DNA of 42,731 nt from contig VSOK01000022.1 of assembly GCA_009774765.1 (NCBI GenBank), positions 1 through 42,731 on the forward strand, read 5' to 3'. The notes beneath the pieces are model-generated. The model searched no databases and was not told the DNA's origin. It saw only the letters and a list, made by a program, of their open reading frames with translations. Within the stretch, counting starts at the first letter, position 1, and each line of letters opens with the position of its first letter. Shown piece by piece: positions 24,511-32,923 of the stretch. Position numbers and translations under genes: made by a program. Source of the DNA: Bacteroidales bacterium (GTDB lineage: Bacteria > Bacteroidota > Bacteroidia > Bacteroidales > UBA932).

Positions 24511-24541
24511 CAAATATACGGATAATTTCGTTTTTCGCAAG
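24511..24541 (-). promoter_or_regulatory. Promoter of tRNA-Ser
   Basis: On the minus strand the -7 box TATATTTG is at 24511-24518 and CTTG at 24538-24541 serves as the -33 box, with 19 bp between them. The start of transcription would fall a few bases before the tRNA. Confidence 0.6.
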
Positions 24542-24555
24542 CAGGAATAAAAGCA

Positions 24556-24563
24556 TCATCTTT
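24556..24563 (+). promoter_or_regulatory. Possible -7 box of the invertase gene
   Basis: CATCTTTG differs from TAnnTTTG at the first base. It lies just outside site B and points into the invertase gene, so inversion between sites B and C would separate the two. No good -33 box is seen. Confidence 0.3.
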
Positions 24564-24583
24564 GAATCCGCTCCCCGTTGCTA

Positions 24584-24603
24584 AAAAACGGGCGTTTAAT
24601 GTG
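24584..24603 (+). repeat. Inversion site B (in front of the invertase gene)
   Basis: The same core AAACG-GG-CGTTT occurs at 24586-24597. The 20 bp 24584-24603 are identical to the reverse complement of 25444-25463 (site C). Relative to site A it is in direct orientation. It lies 47 bp upstream of the invertase ATG. Confidence 0.75.
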
Positions 24604-24649
24604 CCGCACAGTTAAAAACATTATTGACTTAACAAACACTGACATTGCT

Positions 24650-25246
24650 ATGATCTATGCTTACATCAGAGTCAGCACCGAGATGCAGACTTATGAAAAC
24701 CAGAAATTTGAAATACAGAAATACTGTGATGCACACCATATCAAGGTGGACAAATGGTGCTCTGAATCAATTTCCGGCACGATAGCAGCCGAAAAGAGGG
24801 CGTTGGGACGTATCATAAACCGTATGAAGAAGGGCGATATGCTGATATGTACGGAAATCTCAAGACTTGGCAGAAATATGCTTATGATAATGTCCATCTT
24901 GAATATCTGCTCAAACAAAGGGATTGCCATTCATTCAATAAAAGACAATTTTGACCTTTCAGACAATATAAACTCAAAAATCATAGCATTTGCGTTCGCT
25001 CTCGCAGCGGAAATCGAAAGAAATCTTATCTCACAGCGTACAAAAGAGGCCCTTGTCGTCAGAAAAATAGCCGGAGTACGTCTTGGAAGACCTCCTGGAA
25101 GCTCCAGAAAGATGCTTTCAGTCTGTAAGGACATCGATAAAATCGACAAGCTTATATCGGACAATATTCCATTGAAGAAAATAGCCGGACAGTATGGTAT
25201 TCACCGCAATACACTAAGACGTTATATGAAGATGTATAAAAAATGA
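24650..25246 (+). CDS. Serine site-specific recombinase, Mpi-like DNA invertase
   Basis: The 198-residue protein opens with MIYAYIRVSTEMQTYENQ; the catalytic serine is Ser9 and Arg7 is in place. Further resolvase/invertase marks are EISRLGRN (Arg72, Arg75), FAFALAAEIERNLISQRTKE (Glu123, Arg124) and the hinge GVRLGRPPGS. A C-terminal helix-turn-helix (about 165-192; LKKIAGQYGIHRNTLRRYM) follows. Length and layout match the Bacteroides fragilis invertase Mpi, which flips promoters between inverted repeats. Here dyad sites B and C closely flank the gene and site A lies 2.9 kb to the left. The start at 24650 gives the family N-terminus; a TTG-initiated extension from 24578 would run across site B and is rejected. 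Confidence 0.95.
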   Translation: MIYAYIRVSTEMQTYENQKFEIQKYCDAHHIKVDKWCSESISGTIAAEKRALGRIINRMKKGDMLICTEISRLGRNMLMIMSILNICSNKGIAIHSIKDNFDLSDNINSKIIAFAFALAAEIERNLISQRTKEALVVRKIAGVRLGRPPGSSRKMLSVCKDIDKIDKLISDNIPLKKIAGQYGIHRNTLRRYMKMYKK

Positions 25247-25316
25247 AGAAAAATTCATCAATTTTGAAAATTACAATCGGAGGGAGCATTCCCTTATGTC
25301 GCTTATGATTTATAAT

Positions 25317-25349
25317 CAAATTTCAGAGAAACGGCTGAAATTTGTTTTC
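25317..25349 (+). terminator. Terminator of the invertase gene
   Basis: CAAATTTCAG (25317-25326) and CTGAAATTTG (25335-25344) form a perfect 10-bp stem with an 8-base loop followed by TTTT. It insulates the invertase transcript from the promoter candidate at 25400. Confidence 0.7.
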
Positions 25350-25399
25350 CGATTTTTATAAATCATTGATTTGCTCAAAAGAAACTATTGTTTCAGACA

Positions 25400-25431
25400 T
25401 TTGGAATTGTAAAAATATATTTCCACCTTTG
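25400..25431 (+). promoter_or_regulatory. Candidate invertible promoter facing the right-hand operon
   Basis: TTTG (25400-25403), 20 bp, then CACCTTTG (25424-25431). Only the first base of the -7 box departs from TAnnTTTG. It lies just inside site C and points through it into the lipoprotein-susC-susD operon. I find no comparable promoter just inside site A. Confidence 0.5.
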
Positions 25432-25443
25432 TTAGGCTATTGA

Positions 25444-25471
25444 CACATTAAACGCCCGTTTTTCGGTGCAG
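25444..25471 (-). repeat. Inversion site C (right end of the invertible segment)
   Basis: The core AAACG-CC-CGTTT is at 25450-25461. The part facing the right operon (25449-25471) is the exact inverse of site A; the part facing the invertase (25444-25463) is the exact inverse of site B. It lies 58 bp upstream of the lipoprotein start. Confidence 0.8.
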
Positions 25472-25488
25472 GCAATAATAGGAAAATT

Positions 25489-25529
25489 ATAATACTATTC
25501 AATATTTACGTTTAATTAATTTTATGCTT
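25489..25529 (+). repeat. Leader copy 2, in front of the right-hand operon
   Basis: It matches the left susC leader with one substitution (TTTACG for TTTATG), including AATTAATTTT and the ATGCTT just before the ATG. Confidence 0.85.
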
Positions 25530-26960
25530 ATGAAAAAGATTGCCCTATTTTCATTTTCTGTAGCAGCTCTGCTTATAGCAGGGTGCAACGAGAAACCTAC
25601 TCCTACTCCAGGAACTGATGACAATTCAGGAAACAATGGTGGTGAGCAGCCGGAGAAACCTGCGGACGTAGTCTTTGCTGCGACATTGACAGAGGCCGGC
25701 GAAACTGATGCAATCATTGCGCTTTCGCACGACGGGACAAATGATGACACTTACTATGGATTCTATACTTCAGATCTTACTGCAAGTGTGGAAGATGCTG
25801 TAAACAATAAAGTAGATGAACTCAAATCGACTGTTTCAGACCTTGCTTCCGTGCTTTTTAAGGGCAAGACACGTAATGCTGTCCTTGGAGGCCTCGAGGC
25901 TGAGACCGACTACAGATATATCGTATTCGGACTTAAAGAAGACGGTACTGTGTATGGAACAGCGGGCAGCTGTGATTTCACTACAGCAGAGTCTACAGCC
26001 CTGAAATATACAGTCAATCCTGCATGGACAATCGCATACGGCGGAAAAGAGGTGTACCAGTCTATGCTGGTTGAGATCATATCTGTCACTTCCACCTCTT
26101 CGGAAAGGTTCGCTACTGCGGTATGGACTGCATCTGTTGTAGATGAATATGGTATACAGGCTGTCATAGAACAGTCATTAAGTGATTTGACTTCCGAGGA
26201 AGGCTGGATTGACTATACATACACAGAGTCTGTTAATGAAATGTATATGACGTTTGAAGACGGAGTTGAAAAGATTGCTATCGTATACGGTCTGACTGAA
26301 GACGGTCAGCCTACAGGAAAATATGCACAGTCGGAAAAATTCCTCCCTGAAGTTATCGAAACTTCTCCGGAATATGCACAATGGCTTGGAAACTGGGTAT
26401 TGACAGATAAGGCTGAATTATCTTTGCCTGTTTCCATCTCGTATGGTGCAGAGCCTGGTAAATCTTATGCCGTAAAAGGTCTGCAAGGCTTTTCCGATGT
26501 AGTTGATGGCGTGCTTAATGAAGATGGAACATTCAGTTTGATGACTACTGATTGCGGTCGCTATGAACACCAAAAGTATGGACCGGTGAATACTTGGTAT
26601 TTGGGAAAATATTATAATGAAACAGCTGGAAAAGAGTTCTTTATAACAGGTCAGTACCCAATTTTCACAGCCAGTGTGCTTGATGGTGATACTGCCGCTG
26701 CTGTAGGTGAAACCATAACATTGAGCGACAATAGCACCGTGGAACTTGTTGGAATGGCATTTGCCGATATTCTGCTTTCAGAGCAGTATGAAGGATCAGT
26801 TTTGACCTATGCAAATCCAAATGTAAAATTGCCTTGTCTTATGACAAAAGCTGCCGCTGCATCAGGCGCAAAGAAAGCTTCTGTCTCAAAGAACAACAAA
26901 TTCACTTCTATCAGCGCAACCACAAACCAGCTGATGAAACTTACTGCAGTCGCAAAATAG
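25530..26960 (+). CDS. Surface-type lipoprotein leading the right susCD operon
   Basis: Taken from the second ATG, the protein has 476 residues with a lipoprotein signal ending LLIAGC. A spacer rich in Pro, Thr, Gly and Asn follows (NEKPTPTPGTDDNSGNNGG). Then come beta-rich segments: a fibronectin-like stretch at about 48-150 (VLGGLEAETDYRYIVFGL is the classic pattern) and a second at about 155-275. The unrecognised C-terminal half (about 285-440) opens YAQWLGNWVLTDKAELSLPV. The ATG at 25524 is in the same frame but less likely, by comparison with the right susC leader. It lies directly behind inversion site C and the candidate promoter, so it should be the first gene switched. Function unknown; ligand binding at the cell surface is likely from context. 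Confidence 0.8.
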   Translation: MKKIALFSFSVAALLIAGCNEKPTPTPGTDDNSGNNGGEQPEKPADVVFAATLTEAGETDAIIALSHDGTNDDTYYGFYTSDLTASVEDAVNNKVDELKSTVSDLASVLFKGKTRNAVLGGLEAETDYRYIVFGLKEDGTVYGTAGSCDFTTAESTALKYTVNPAWTIAYGGKEVYQSMLVEIISVTSTSSERFATAVWTASVVDEYGIQAVIEQSLSDLTSEEGWIDYTYTESVNEMYMTFEDGVEKIAIVYGLTEDGQPTGKYAQSEKFLPEVIETSPEYAQWLGNWVLTDKAELSLPVSISYGAEPGKSYAVKGLQGFSDVVDGVLNEDGTFSLMTTDCGRYEHQKYGPVNTWYLGKYYNETAGKEFFITGQYPIFTASVLDGDTAAAVGETITLSDNSTVELVGMAFADILLSEQYEGSVLTYANPNVKLPCLMTKAAAASGAKKASVSKNNKFTSISATTNQLMKLTAVAK

Positions 26961-26985
26961 TGAACCTTAAGGGTTTCTGAATAAC

Positions 26986-27031
26986 AATGACGGTCTTTGC
27001 TTACGTATCAGTTCTTGCAAAGACCGTTGTT
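26986..27031 (+). promoter_or_regulatory. Hairpin between the lipoprotein and susC
   Basis: ACGGTCTTTGC (26990-27000) pairs perfectly with GCAAAGACCGT (27017-27027), extended by wobble pairs to 26986/27031, with a 16-base loop. No U run follows, so it may be an RNA-processing or stability element rather than a terminator. Confidence 0.5.
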
Positions 27032-27048
27032 AAGGCTAACTGCCCTAT

Positions 27049-27077
27049 ATTTATGTCTAATTAATTTTTACGCGCTT
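27049..27077 (+). repeat. Leader copy 3, in front of the right susC
   Basis: ATTTATGTCTAATTAATTTT followed by TACGCGCTT closely resembles leaders 1 and 2 but has ACG where they have an ATG. This supports the second ATG as the real start in all three genes. Confidence 0.65.
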
Positions 27078-30000
27078 ATGAAAAAAATAAGACTTTTTTT
27101 CACGGCCTTGACTATGCTTCTGTCGGTAGCGGCATTTGCGCAGAATGTAACGGTCAGCGGTACTGTTTCTGACGCCAATACCGGCGAACCGGTACCATTT
27201 GCATCCATTCAGATTAAAGGTACCATGACGGGAGGAAGCACAGACGCCGATGGAGTCTATTCGATAGCTGTCCCTTCAGATGGAGTCCTTATATTCTCTT
27301 CCATAGGATATGAGACGACGGAAGTCAAGGTTGACGGAAAGATTGTCCGCAACGTCACGTTGAAACCTGATTCCGAGATGCTTGAAAGTGTCGTTGTGAC
27401 AGGTATGCAGAAGATGGACAAACGACTTTTTACCGGCTCCACGGCCAAAGTGGACGGTGACAAGGCAAAACTGGACGGAGTCGCAGAGGTCAGCCGTGCA
27501 TTGGAAGGCCGTGCATCCGGAGTATCCGTGCAGAACGTTTCCGGTACTTTCGGTACTGCACCAAAGATCCGTGTCCGTGGTGCAACCTCAATCTACGGTT
27601 CGTCAAAACCTCTATGGGTCGTCGACGGAGTGATTATGGAAGATGTTGTCGAGGTTGATGCTGACCAGCTTTCATCAGGTGACGCCACTACTCTTATCAG
27701 CTCGGCAATCGCCGGTCTGAATGCGGACGACATCGAGAGCTTCCAGATTCTCAAGGACGGTTCCGCTACATCCATATACGGTGCAAGGGCTATGGCCGGT
27801 GTCATTGTCGTGACCACCAAGAAGGGAACTTCAGGCCGCAGCCGAATCAGCTACACAGGCGAGTTCACCACACGTCTTAAGCCTTCCTACCGCAATTTCA
27901 ACATTATGAACTCGCAGGAGCAGATGAGCGTCTACCGCGAGATGGAGCAGAAAGGATGGCTCAATTATGCCGACCTGGCAAATGCTTCTGAAAGCGGTAT
28001 GTACGGAAAGATGTACAATCTTATCACTGACGGTGTCCTTCTGAACACAGAGGCCTCGCGTAATGCATATCTCCGTGAGGGCGAGTACCGCAATACTGAC
28101 TGGTTTGACCAGCTTTTCAGTAACGCCTTGATGCACAACCATTCTGTGAGCATTTCTTCAGGAAACGATAAGTCACAGTATTATGCTTCCATCAGTGCAA
28201 TGTTTGATCCGGGCTGGACCAAGCAGAGCAAGGTGAACCGCTACACAGCCAACCTCAATGCATCTTACAATATCTTGAAATGGCTGTCGTTCAATATGAT
28301 TTCCAATGCCTCATACCGTAAGCAGAGAGCTCCCGGAACCCTTTCTTCAGAAGTTGATGCAGTGAACGGAGAAGTGAAACGTGACTTTGACATCAACCCT
28401 TATTCGTATGCGTTGAACACATCGCGTGTGCTTGACCCTAATGAATACTACACAAGAAATTACGCTGATTTCAACATTCTCCACGAGCTCGAGAACAACT
28501 ATATGGACTTTGATGTCACCGACCTCAAATTCCAGGGAGAATTCAAAGTCAAGCCTCTTGCAGGTCTTGAACTTTCTGCTCTTGCTGCAGTGAAATATTC
28601 CCAGACTTCCCAGGCTCATACCATTACGGACTATTCCAACCAGGCTATGGCCTACAGGGCGATGCCTACTACGACTATCCGTGACAAGAACCCTTTCCTT
28701 TATAAAGATCCGGACGATCCGTATGCAGTTCCTGTTACAGTGCTTCCTGATGGAGGTATCTATGAGAGGACAGATTTCAAAATGCTGTCGTATGACTTCC
28801 GTGCGACCGCCGCATATAACAAGGAATTCAACGGCAAACATATCATGAACCTTTTCGGAGGTATGGAACTCAACTCTGTACAGCGTCAGCAGTCCTGGTT
28901 CAGAGGATGGGGTATGCAGTACTCTATGGGTGAGATACCTCATTACGCATATCAGGTCTTCAAAAAAGGTTCAGAAGAAGGAACAGAGTACTATTCTCTT
29001 GTGAATTCCCTTATGAGAAGCGTTGCTTTCTTTGCCAACGGTACATACTCATATATGGGAAGATATACCATCAACGGAACAATCCGCTATGAGGGAACCA
29101 ACAAGCTCGGAAAGACCACTTCAGCAAGGTGGCTTCCTACATGGAACGTGTCCGGAGCGTGGAACGTCCATGAAGAGAACTGGTTCAAACCTGCATACCC
29201 TGCGGTATCATTCCTGTCGCTCAAGGCATCCTATTCTCTTACTGCGGACCGTGGTCCTGCAAGTGTGACCAACTCACGTGTGGTTATCAAGAGCCAAACG
29301 CCTTGGAGACCGAGTGCGGGTGATCAGGAGTCGGCACTTTATGTATCTGACCTTGAGAACGGTGAGCTTACATACGAGAAAAAGCACGAAGTCAATGTCG
29401 GGGCTGCTGTCGGCTTTATCGACAACCGCATCAATGTTGAGTTTGACTGGTATAAGCGAAATAACTATGACCTGATCGGTCCTGTAACCACCCAGGGTAT
29501 CGGAGGACAGATTATAAAATATGGAAATGTGGCTTCAATGCAGTCATCCGGAGTTGAATTTACATTGTCTACCGTGAATATCAGTACAAAGAATTTCAAG
29601 TGGACAACGGACTTCATCTATTCTCATGCTACAAACAAGGTTACATCTCTGGAAAACAGGCAGAGGATCATTGACCTTGTGTCAGGAACCGGATTTGCAC
29701 TTGAAGGATATCCGGTACGATCAATATTCTCGATTCCTTTTAAGGGCCTGAACGAGAAAGGTCTTCCGACATTTGAGGATCAGGACGGCAATGTGACCAC
29801 AACAGGAATCTATTTCCAGGAGCGTGAAAAGATTGATTTCCTCAAGTATTCAGGTACTGCAGACCCGACCGACTTCGGAAGCTTCGGAAATACATTCCAG
29901 TGGAAAGGTTTGAAGCTCAACATCTTCTTGACATATTCATTCGGAAACGTTGTCCGTATGGATCCTGTATTCCGCAAAGGCTACACCGACTTGACTTCGA

Positions 30001-30380
30001 TGCCGCGTGAGTTCAGAAACCGTTGGGTCATACCTGGAGACGAGAATGTCACTACAATTCCTGTATTGGCGTCAAAGGAGCTTGTCCACGAGGACAGCAA
30101 TCTTTCATACGCCTACAATGCGTACAACTACTCTACAGAACGTATCGCCAAGGGAGATTTCATCAGACTCAAGGAAGTGTCTTTGAGCTATGATTTCCCT
30201 AAGAAATGGGTTCAGGCTATGAAAATGAGCACTCTTTCCCTGAAAGTACAGGCAACCAATCTTGCGCTGCTCTATGCCGACAAGAAGCTTAACGGTCAGG
30301 ATCCTGAATTCTTCAATACCGGAGGTGTTGCCGCTCCTGTTCCTAAGCAGTTTACGATGACATTGCGAATCGGTTTCTAA
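27078..30380 (+). CDS. SusC/RagA-family TonB-dependent transporter (right locus)
   Basis: The 1100-residue protein has a Sec signal ending AFAQ. A carboxypeptidase-regulatory-like domain (about 22-105; VSGTVSDANTGEPVPFASIQ) precedes a plug (about 108-240; KIRVRGATSIYGSSKPLWVV, ESFQILKDGSATSIYGARAM, AGVIVVTTKKGTSGR). A large beta-barrel follows and ends FTMTLRIGF. The signal and first domain closely resemble the left SusC (shared GEPVP-ASIQ-KGTMTG), whereas the barrels differ, as expected for transporters with different cargo. It is the second gene of the right operon and is followed after 27 bp by susD. An in-frame start at 26997 overlaps the hairpin and is rejected. Confidence 0.95.
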   Translation: MKKIRLFFTALTMLLSVAAFAQNVTVSGTVSDANTGEPVPFASIQIKGTMTGGSTDADGVYSIAVPSDGVLIFSSIGYETTEVKVDGKIVRNVTLKPDSEMLESVVVTGMQKMDKRLFTGSTAKVDGDKAKLDGVAEVSRALEGRASGVSVQNVSGTFGTAPKIRVRGATSIYGSSKPLWVVDGVIMEDVVEVDADQLSSGDATTLISSAIAGLNADDIESFQILKDGSATSIYGARAMAGVIVVTTKKGTSGRSRISYTGEFTTRLKPSYRNFNIMNSQEQMSVYREMEQKGWLNYADLANASESGMYGKMYNLITDGVLLNTEASRNAYLREGEYRNTDWFDQLFSNALMHNHSVSISSGNDKSQYYASISAMFDPGWTKQSKVNRYTANLNASYNILKWLSFNMISNASYRKQRAPGTLSSEVDAVNGEVKRDFDINPYSYALNTSRVLDPNEYYTRNYADFNILHELENNYMDFDVTDLKFQGEFKVKPLAGLELSALAAVKYSQTSQAHTITDYSNQAMAYRAMPTTTIRDKNPFLYKDPDDPYAVPVTVLPDGGIYERTDFKMLSYDFRATAAYNKEFNGKHIMNLFGGMELNSVQRQQSWFRGWGMQYSMGEIPHYAYQVFKKGSEEGTEYYSLVNSLMRSVAFFANGTYSYMGRYTINGTIRYEGTNKLGKTTSARWLPTWNVSGAWNVHEENWFKPAYPAVSFLSLKASYSLTADRGPASVTNSRVVIKSQTPWRPSAGDQESALYVSDLENGELTYEKKHEVNVGAAVGFIDNRINVEFDWYKRNNYDLIGPVTTQGIGGQIIKYGNVASMQSSGVEFTLSTVNISTKNFKWTTDFIYSHATNKVTSLENRQRIIDLVSGTGFALEGYPVRSIFSIPFKGLNEKGLPTFEDQDGNVTTTGIYFQEREKIDFLKYSGTADPTDFGSFGNTFQWKGLKLNIFLTYSFGNVVRMDPVFRKGYTDLTSMPREFRNRWVIPGDENVTTIPVLASKELVHEDSNLSYAYNAYNYSTERIAKGDFIRLKEVSLSYDFPKKWVQAMKMSTLSLKVQATNLALLYADKKLNGQDPEFFNTGGVAAPVPKQFTMTLRIGF

Positions 30381-30407
30381 CCAATATGGACATTAATGAA
30401 TTAAATT

Positions 30408-32012
30408 ATGAAACTGAATAATATATTATACTCTTTGATCTTGTCCGTTCTTCTTGTGCCTATGTCATGCAACAAATGGCTTGACGTGATGCCGGACAAC
30501 AGGGCGGAGGTTGATACGGCAGAAAAGATCTCAAAATTGCTTATCAGCGCGTATCCTTCTATCAGCTACATATTGGTTTCGGACTATTCTTCAGACAATG
30601 TGGATGATTTCGGAAAAAACAACCCGAACAATAGCCGTCTGCTTGAGCAGATCTACACGTGGAATGAAGTTACTGAATCCGATAATGAGGATCCTTCACG
30701 TGTATGGCAGGGATGCTATTCTGCTATCGCAAATGCCAATCAGGCATTGGCCGCTATTGAAGAACTCGGTAATACCGAAGAACTTCAGGCTTCACGCGGT
30801 GAGGCTTTGATATGCAGGGCGTATGCGCATTTCATACTTGTAAATATGTTTTGCAAGGCATATAATCCGAAGACGGCTGATACTGATCTCGGTATTCCAT
30901 ATATGGAAAAGCCAGAGACCGAACTGAATCCTAAATATGAGCGCGGGACAGTAGCAAAAGTCTATGAACTGATGAAGAAGGATATAGAAGAAGGTCTTCC
31001 GCTTGTGAACGATGCCTCATATAGGATTCCTAAATATCATTTCAATGAAAAGGCTGCCTATACTTTCGCTTCACGCTTCTATCTGTTCTACGGTGACTGG
31101 GATGAAGCTATCAGATGTGCTAATATTGCTTTGGGAACTTCCCCTGCAGAGCTGCTCAGGGATTATGGCTATCTTTCCTCTCTGCCTAAAGATGAAGATG
31201 TTGTGCCGGAGCAGTATGCAAGTACAAATCTGAAATGTAATTTCTTGGTGCAGACCAGCGTATCTCAACTGGGTGTCATATTTGGACCGTTTTATTCATA
31301 TAAGCGTTTTACGCAGGGCAGCTATCTGATGCAGACGGAGCTTCTGAACTGTGCTCCTTGGGGATCAGTGACACCGACGGCGGGAAATCTTACATACGGT
31401 ATGATGTATAAGCTTGAGCCTTATATCTACACAGCTGCCAACCTGGATTTCACAATGCTTCCACGTACTCCATACCAGTTACAGTTCCTTGACCCTGTCG
31501 CACAGACAGGATATCCTCAGACAACCTATGTGGCTCTTTCTGCGGAGGAGGCTCTTCTCAACAGGGCAGAGGCGTATGTGATGCAGGACAAATATACTGA
31601 GGCCCTGGCTGATATAAATATGTGGACAGCCAACACTTTGAACCCTTCAAGAGCCACAGTGAATCTTTCTGCCGAGTCCATCAAATCCTGGGCTGACAGC
31701 TATGACTATTATGAGCCTCTGAAGCCTACTCCTAAGAAAAGACTCAATCCGATCCTTGAGGAGATTCCGGAAGGAAGCCAGAAAGAGGCTTTCATACAGG
31801 CTCTTCTTTATATGAGGCGTATAGAGTTCCTGCAGTATGGAATGAGGTTCTTTGATGTGAAACGTTACGGAATAGAGATTTACCGCCGTACACTCAGTAC
31901 AAAATTCTCTGTTGTATCAGTGGACGACAAACTGACTGTCAATGATGAAAGGCGTGCCCTTCAGATTCCTAAAGATGTGGTGACAGCAGGTCTGACTCCT
32001 AATCCGCGTTAA
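30408..32012 (+). CDS. SusD/RagB-family surface lipoprotein (right locus)
   Basis: The 534-residue protein has a lipoprotein signal ending VPMSC (Cys21). It continues NKWLDVMPDNRAEVDTAEKI, the usual SusD opening. Helical repeats follow (EALICRAYAHFILVNMFCKAYN, YHFNEKAAYTFASRFYLFYGDWDEAI, EEALLNRAEAYVMQDKYTEAL). The C-terminal signature is MRRIEFLQYGMRFFDVKRYG. It would cap the SusC upstream and capture substrate. Downstream neighbours (metallohydrolase, DUF4302) are the common partners of this SusD type. It differs substantially from the left SusD, so the two loci probably take different cargo. Confidence 0.95.
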   Translation: MKLNNILYSLILSVLLVPMSCNKWLDVMPDNRAEVDTAEKISKLLISAYPSISYILVSDYSSDNVDDFGKNNPNNSRLLEQIYTWNEVTESDNEDPSRVWQGCYSAIANANQALAAIEELGNTEELQASRGEALICRAYAHFILVNMFCKAYNPKTADTDLGIPYMEKPETELNPKYERGTVAKVYELMKKDIEEGLPLVNDASYRIPKYHFNEKAAYTFASRFYLFYGDWDEAIRCANIALGTSPAELLRDYGYLSSLPKDEDVVPEQYASTNLKCNFLVQTSVSQLGVIFGPFYSYKRFTQGSYLMQTELLNCAPWGSVTPTAGNLTYGMMYKLEPYIYTAANLDFTMLPRTPYQLQFLDPVAQTGYPQTTYVALSAEEALLNRAEAYVMQDKYTEALADINMWTANTLNPSRATVNLSAESIKSWADSYDYYEPLKPTPKKRLNPILEEIPEGSQKEAFIQALLYMRRIEFLQYGMRFFDVKRYGIEIYRRTLSTKFSVVSVDDKLTVNDERRALQIPKDVVTAGLTPNPR

Positions 32013-32037
32013 AAGGACACTTTAATATTGAAAGATT

Positions 32038-32913
32038 ATGACTAAAAGTTTGAAATATTTTGCGGTTCTGCTCGGTGTACTGCTTCTGGCATCCTGCTCT
32101 GAAAAGCCGCTTGATCCTCAAAGTCAGATATTTGATTCTATTGTTGAAAAAAATGAATTTGACTTTTGGCTTGAGGAAAATTATATTGCTCCATATAATA
32201 TCGATCTGAAGTACCGTATGGAGAGGAATGAATCGGACAGGAACTACTATCTTGTGCCGGCTGAATATTCAAAATCCATCAAGATGGCAAAGCTTATGCT
32301 TTATCTCTGTCTTGAACCGTATGATATCATAACCGGAAGCAAGGAGTTTATTCGTAGCTACTACCCTAAAATGCTACATCTCATCGGTTCCCCTGCCTAT
32401 AGAAATAATAATACTATTGTGCTCGGTACTGCGGAAGGAGGCCTGAAGATTACAATGTATATGGTAAATTCGCTGCGTTTGGACCCGGAGTACCTCAATC
32501 AGTACTATTTCAAGACTATGCATCACGAGTTCGGCCATATCTTGAACCAGACCAAACCGTATTCTACGGACTTTGATATGATTTCGGGTTCAAAATATGT
32601 GACAGACTCCTGGAATTCCGTCTATAAAAACGATTCTCAGGCGCAGAAAGACGGTTTCATCAGTCCTTACGCTGCCAGCCAGCCTGGCGAGGACTTTGTC
32701 GAGCTGCTTTCTATATATGTGACAAATCCTGCTTCATATTGGGACAATGTCATCAAGAATGCCGGAGCAGATGGAGCAGCCAAGATAAATGCAAAATTCG
32801 ACATTGTGTACAACTATATGATGAATTCCTGGAATATAGACCTTGATGAACTCAGGGATATAATTCAAGAGCGTCAGGGCAAGATCGGCGAACTTGATTT
32901 GGATAACCTTTAA
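32038..32913 (+). CDS. Substrate import-associated zinc metallohydrolase lipoprotein
   Basis: The 291-residue protein has a lipoprotein signal ending LLASC (Cys20). The zinc motif HEFGH is at 163-167, with a likely third ligand in GEDFVE (about 218-222). The surroundings (YYFKTMHHEFGHILNQ, PYAASQPGEDFVELLSIYV) match the family TIGR04549 (Peptidase_Mx1-like), which is named for its constant linkage to SusC/SusD genes. It probably cleaves peptides or proteins at the cell surface before import. It follows susD by 25 bp and its stop lies 10 bp before the DUF4302 start. Confidence 0.92.
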   Translation: MTKSLKYFAVLLGVLLLASCSEKPLDPQSQIFDSIVEKNEFDFWLEENYIAPYNIDLKYRMERNESDRNYYLVPAEYSKSIKMAKLMLYLCLEPYDIITGSKEFIRSYYPKMLHLIGSPAYRNNNTIVLGTAEGGLKITMYMVNSLRLDPEYLNQYYFKTMHHEFGHILNQTKPYSTDFDMISGSKYVTDSWNSVYKNDSQAQKDGFISPYAASQPGEDFVELLSIYVTNPASYWDNVIKNAGADGAAKINAKFDIVYNYMMNSWNIDLDELRDIIQERQGKIGELDLDNL

Positions 32914-32923
32914 TAGATTGTTT

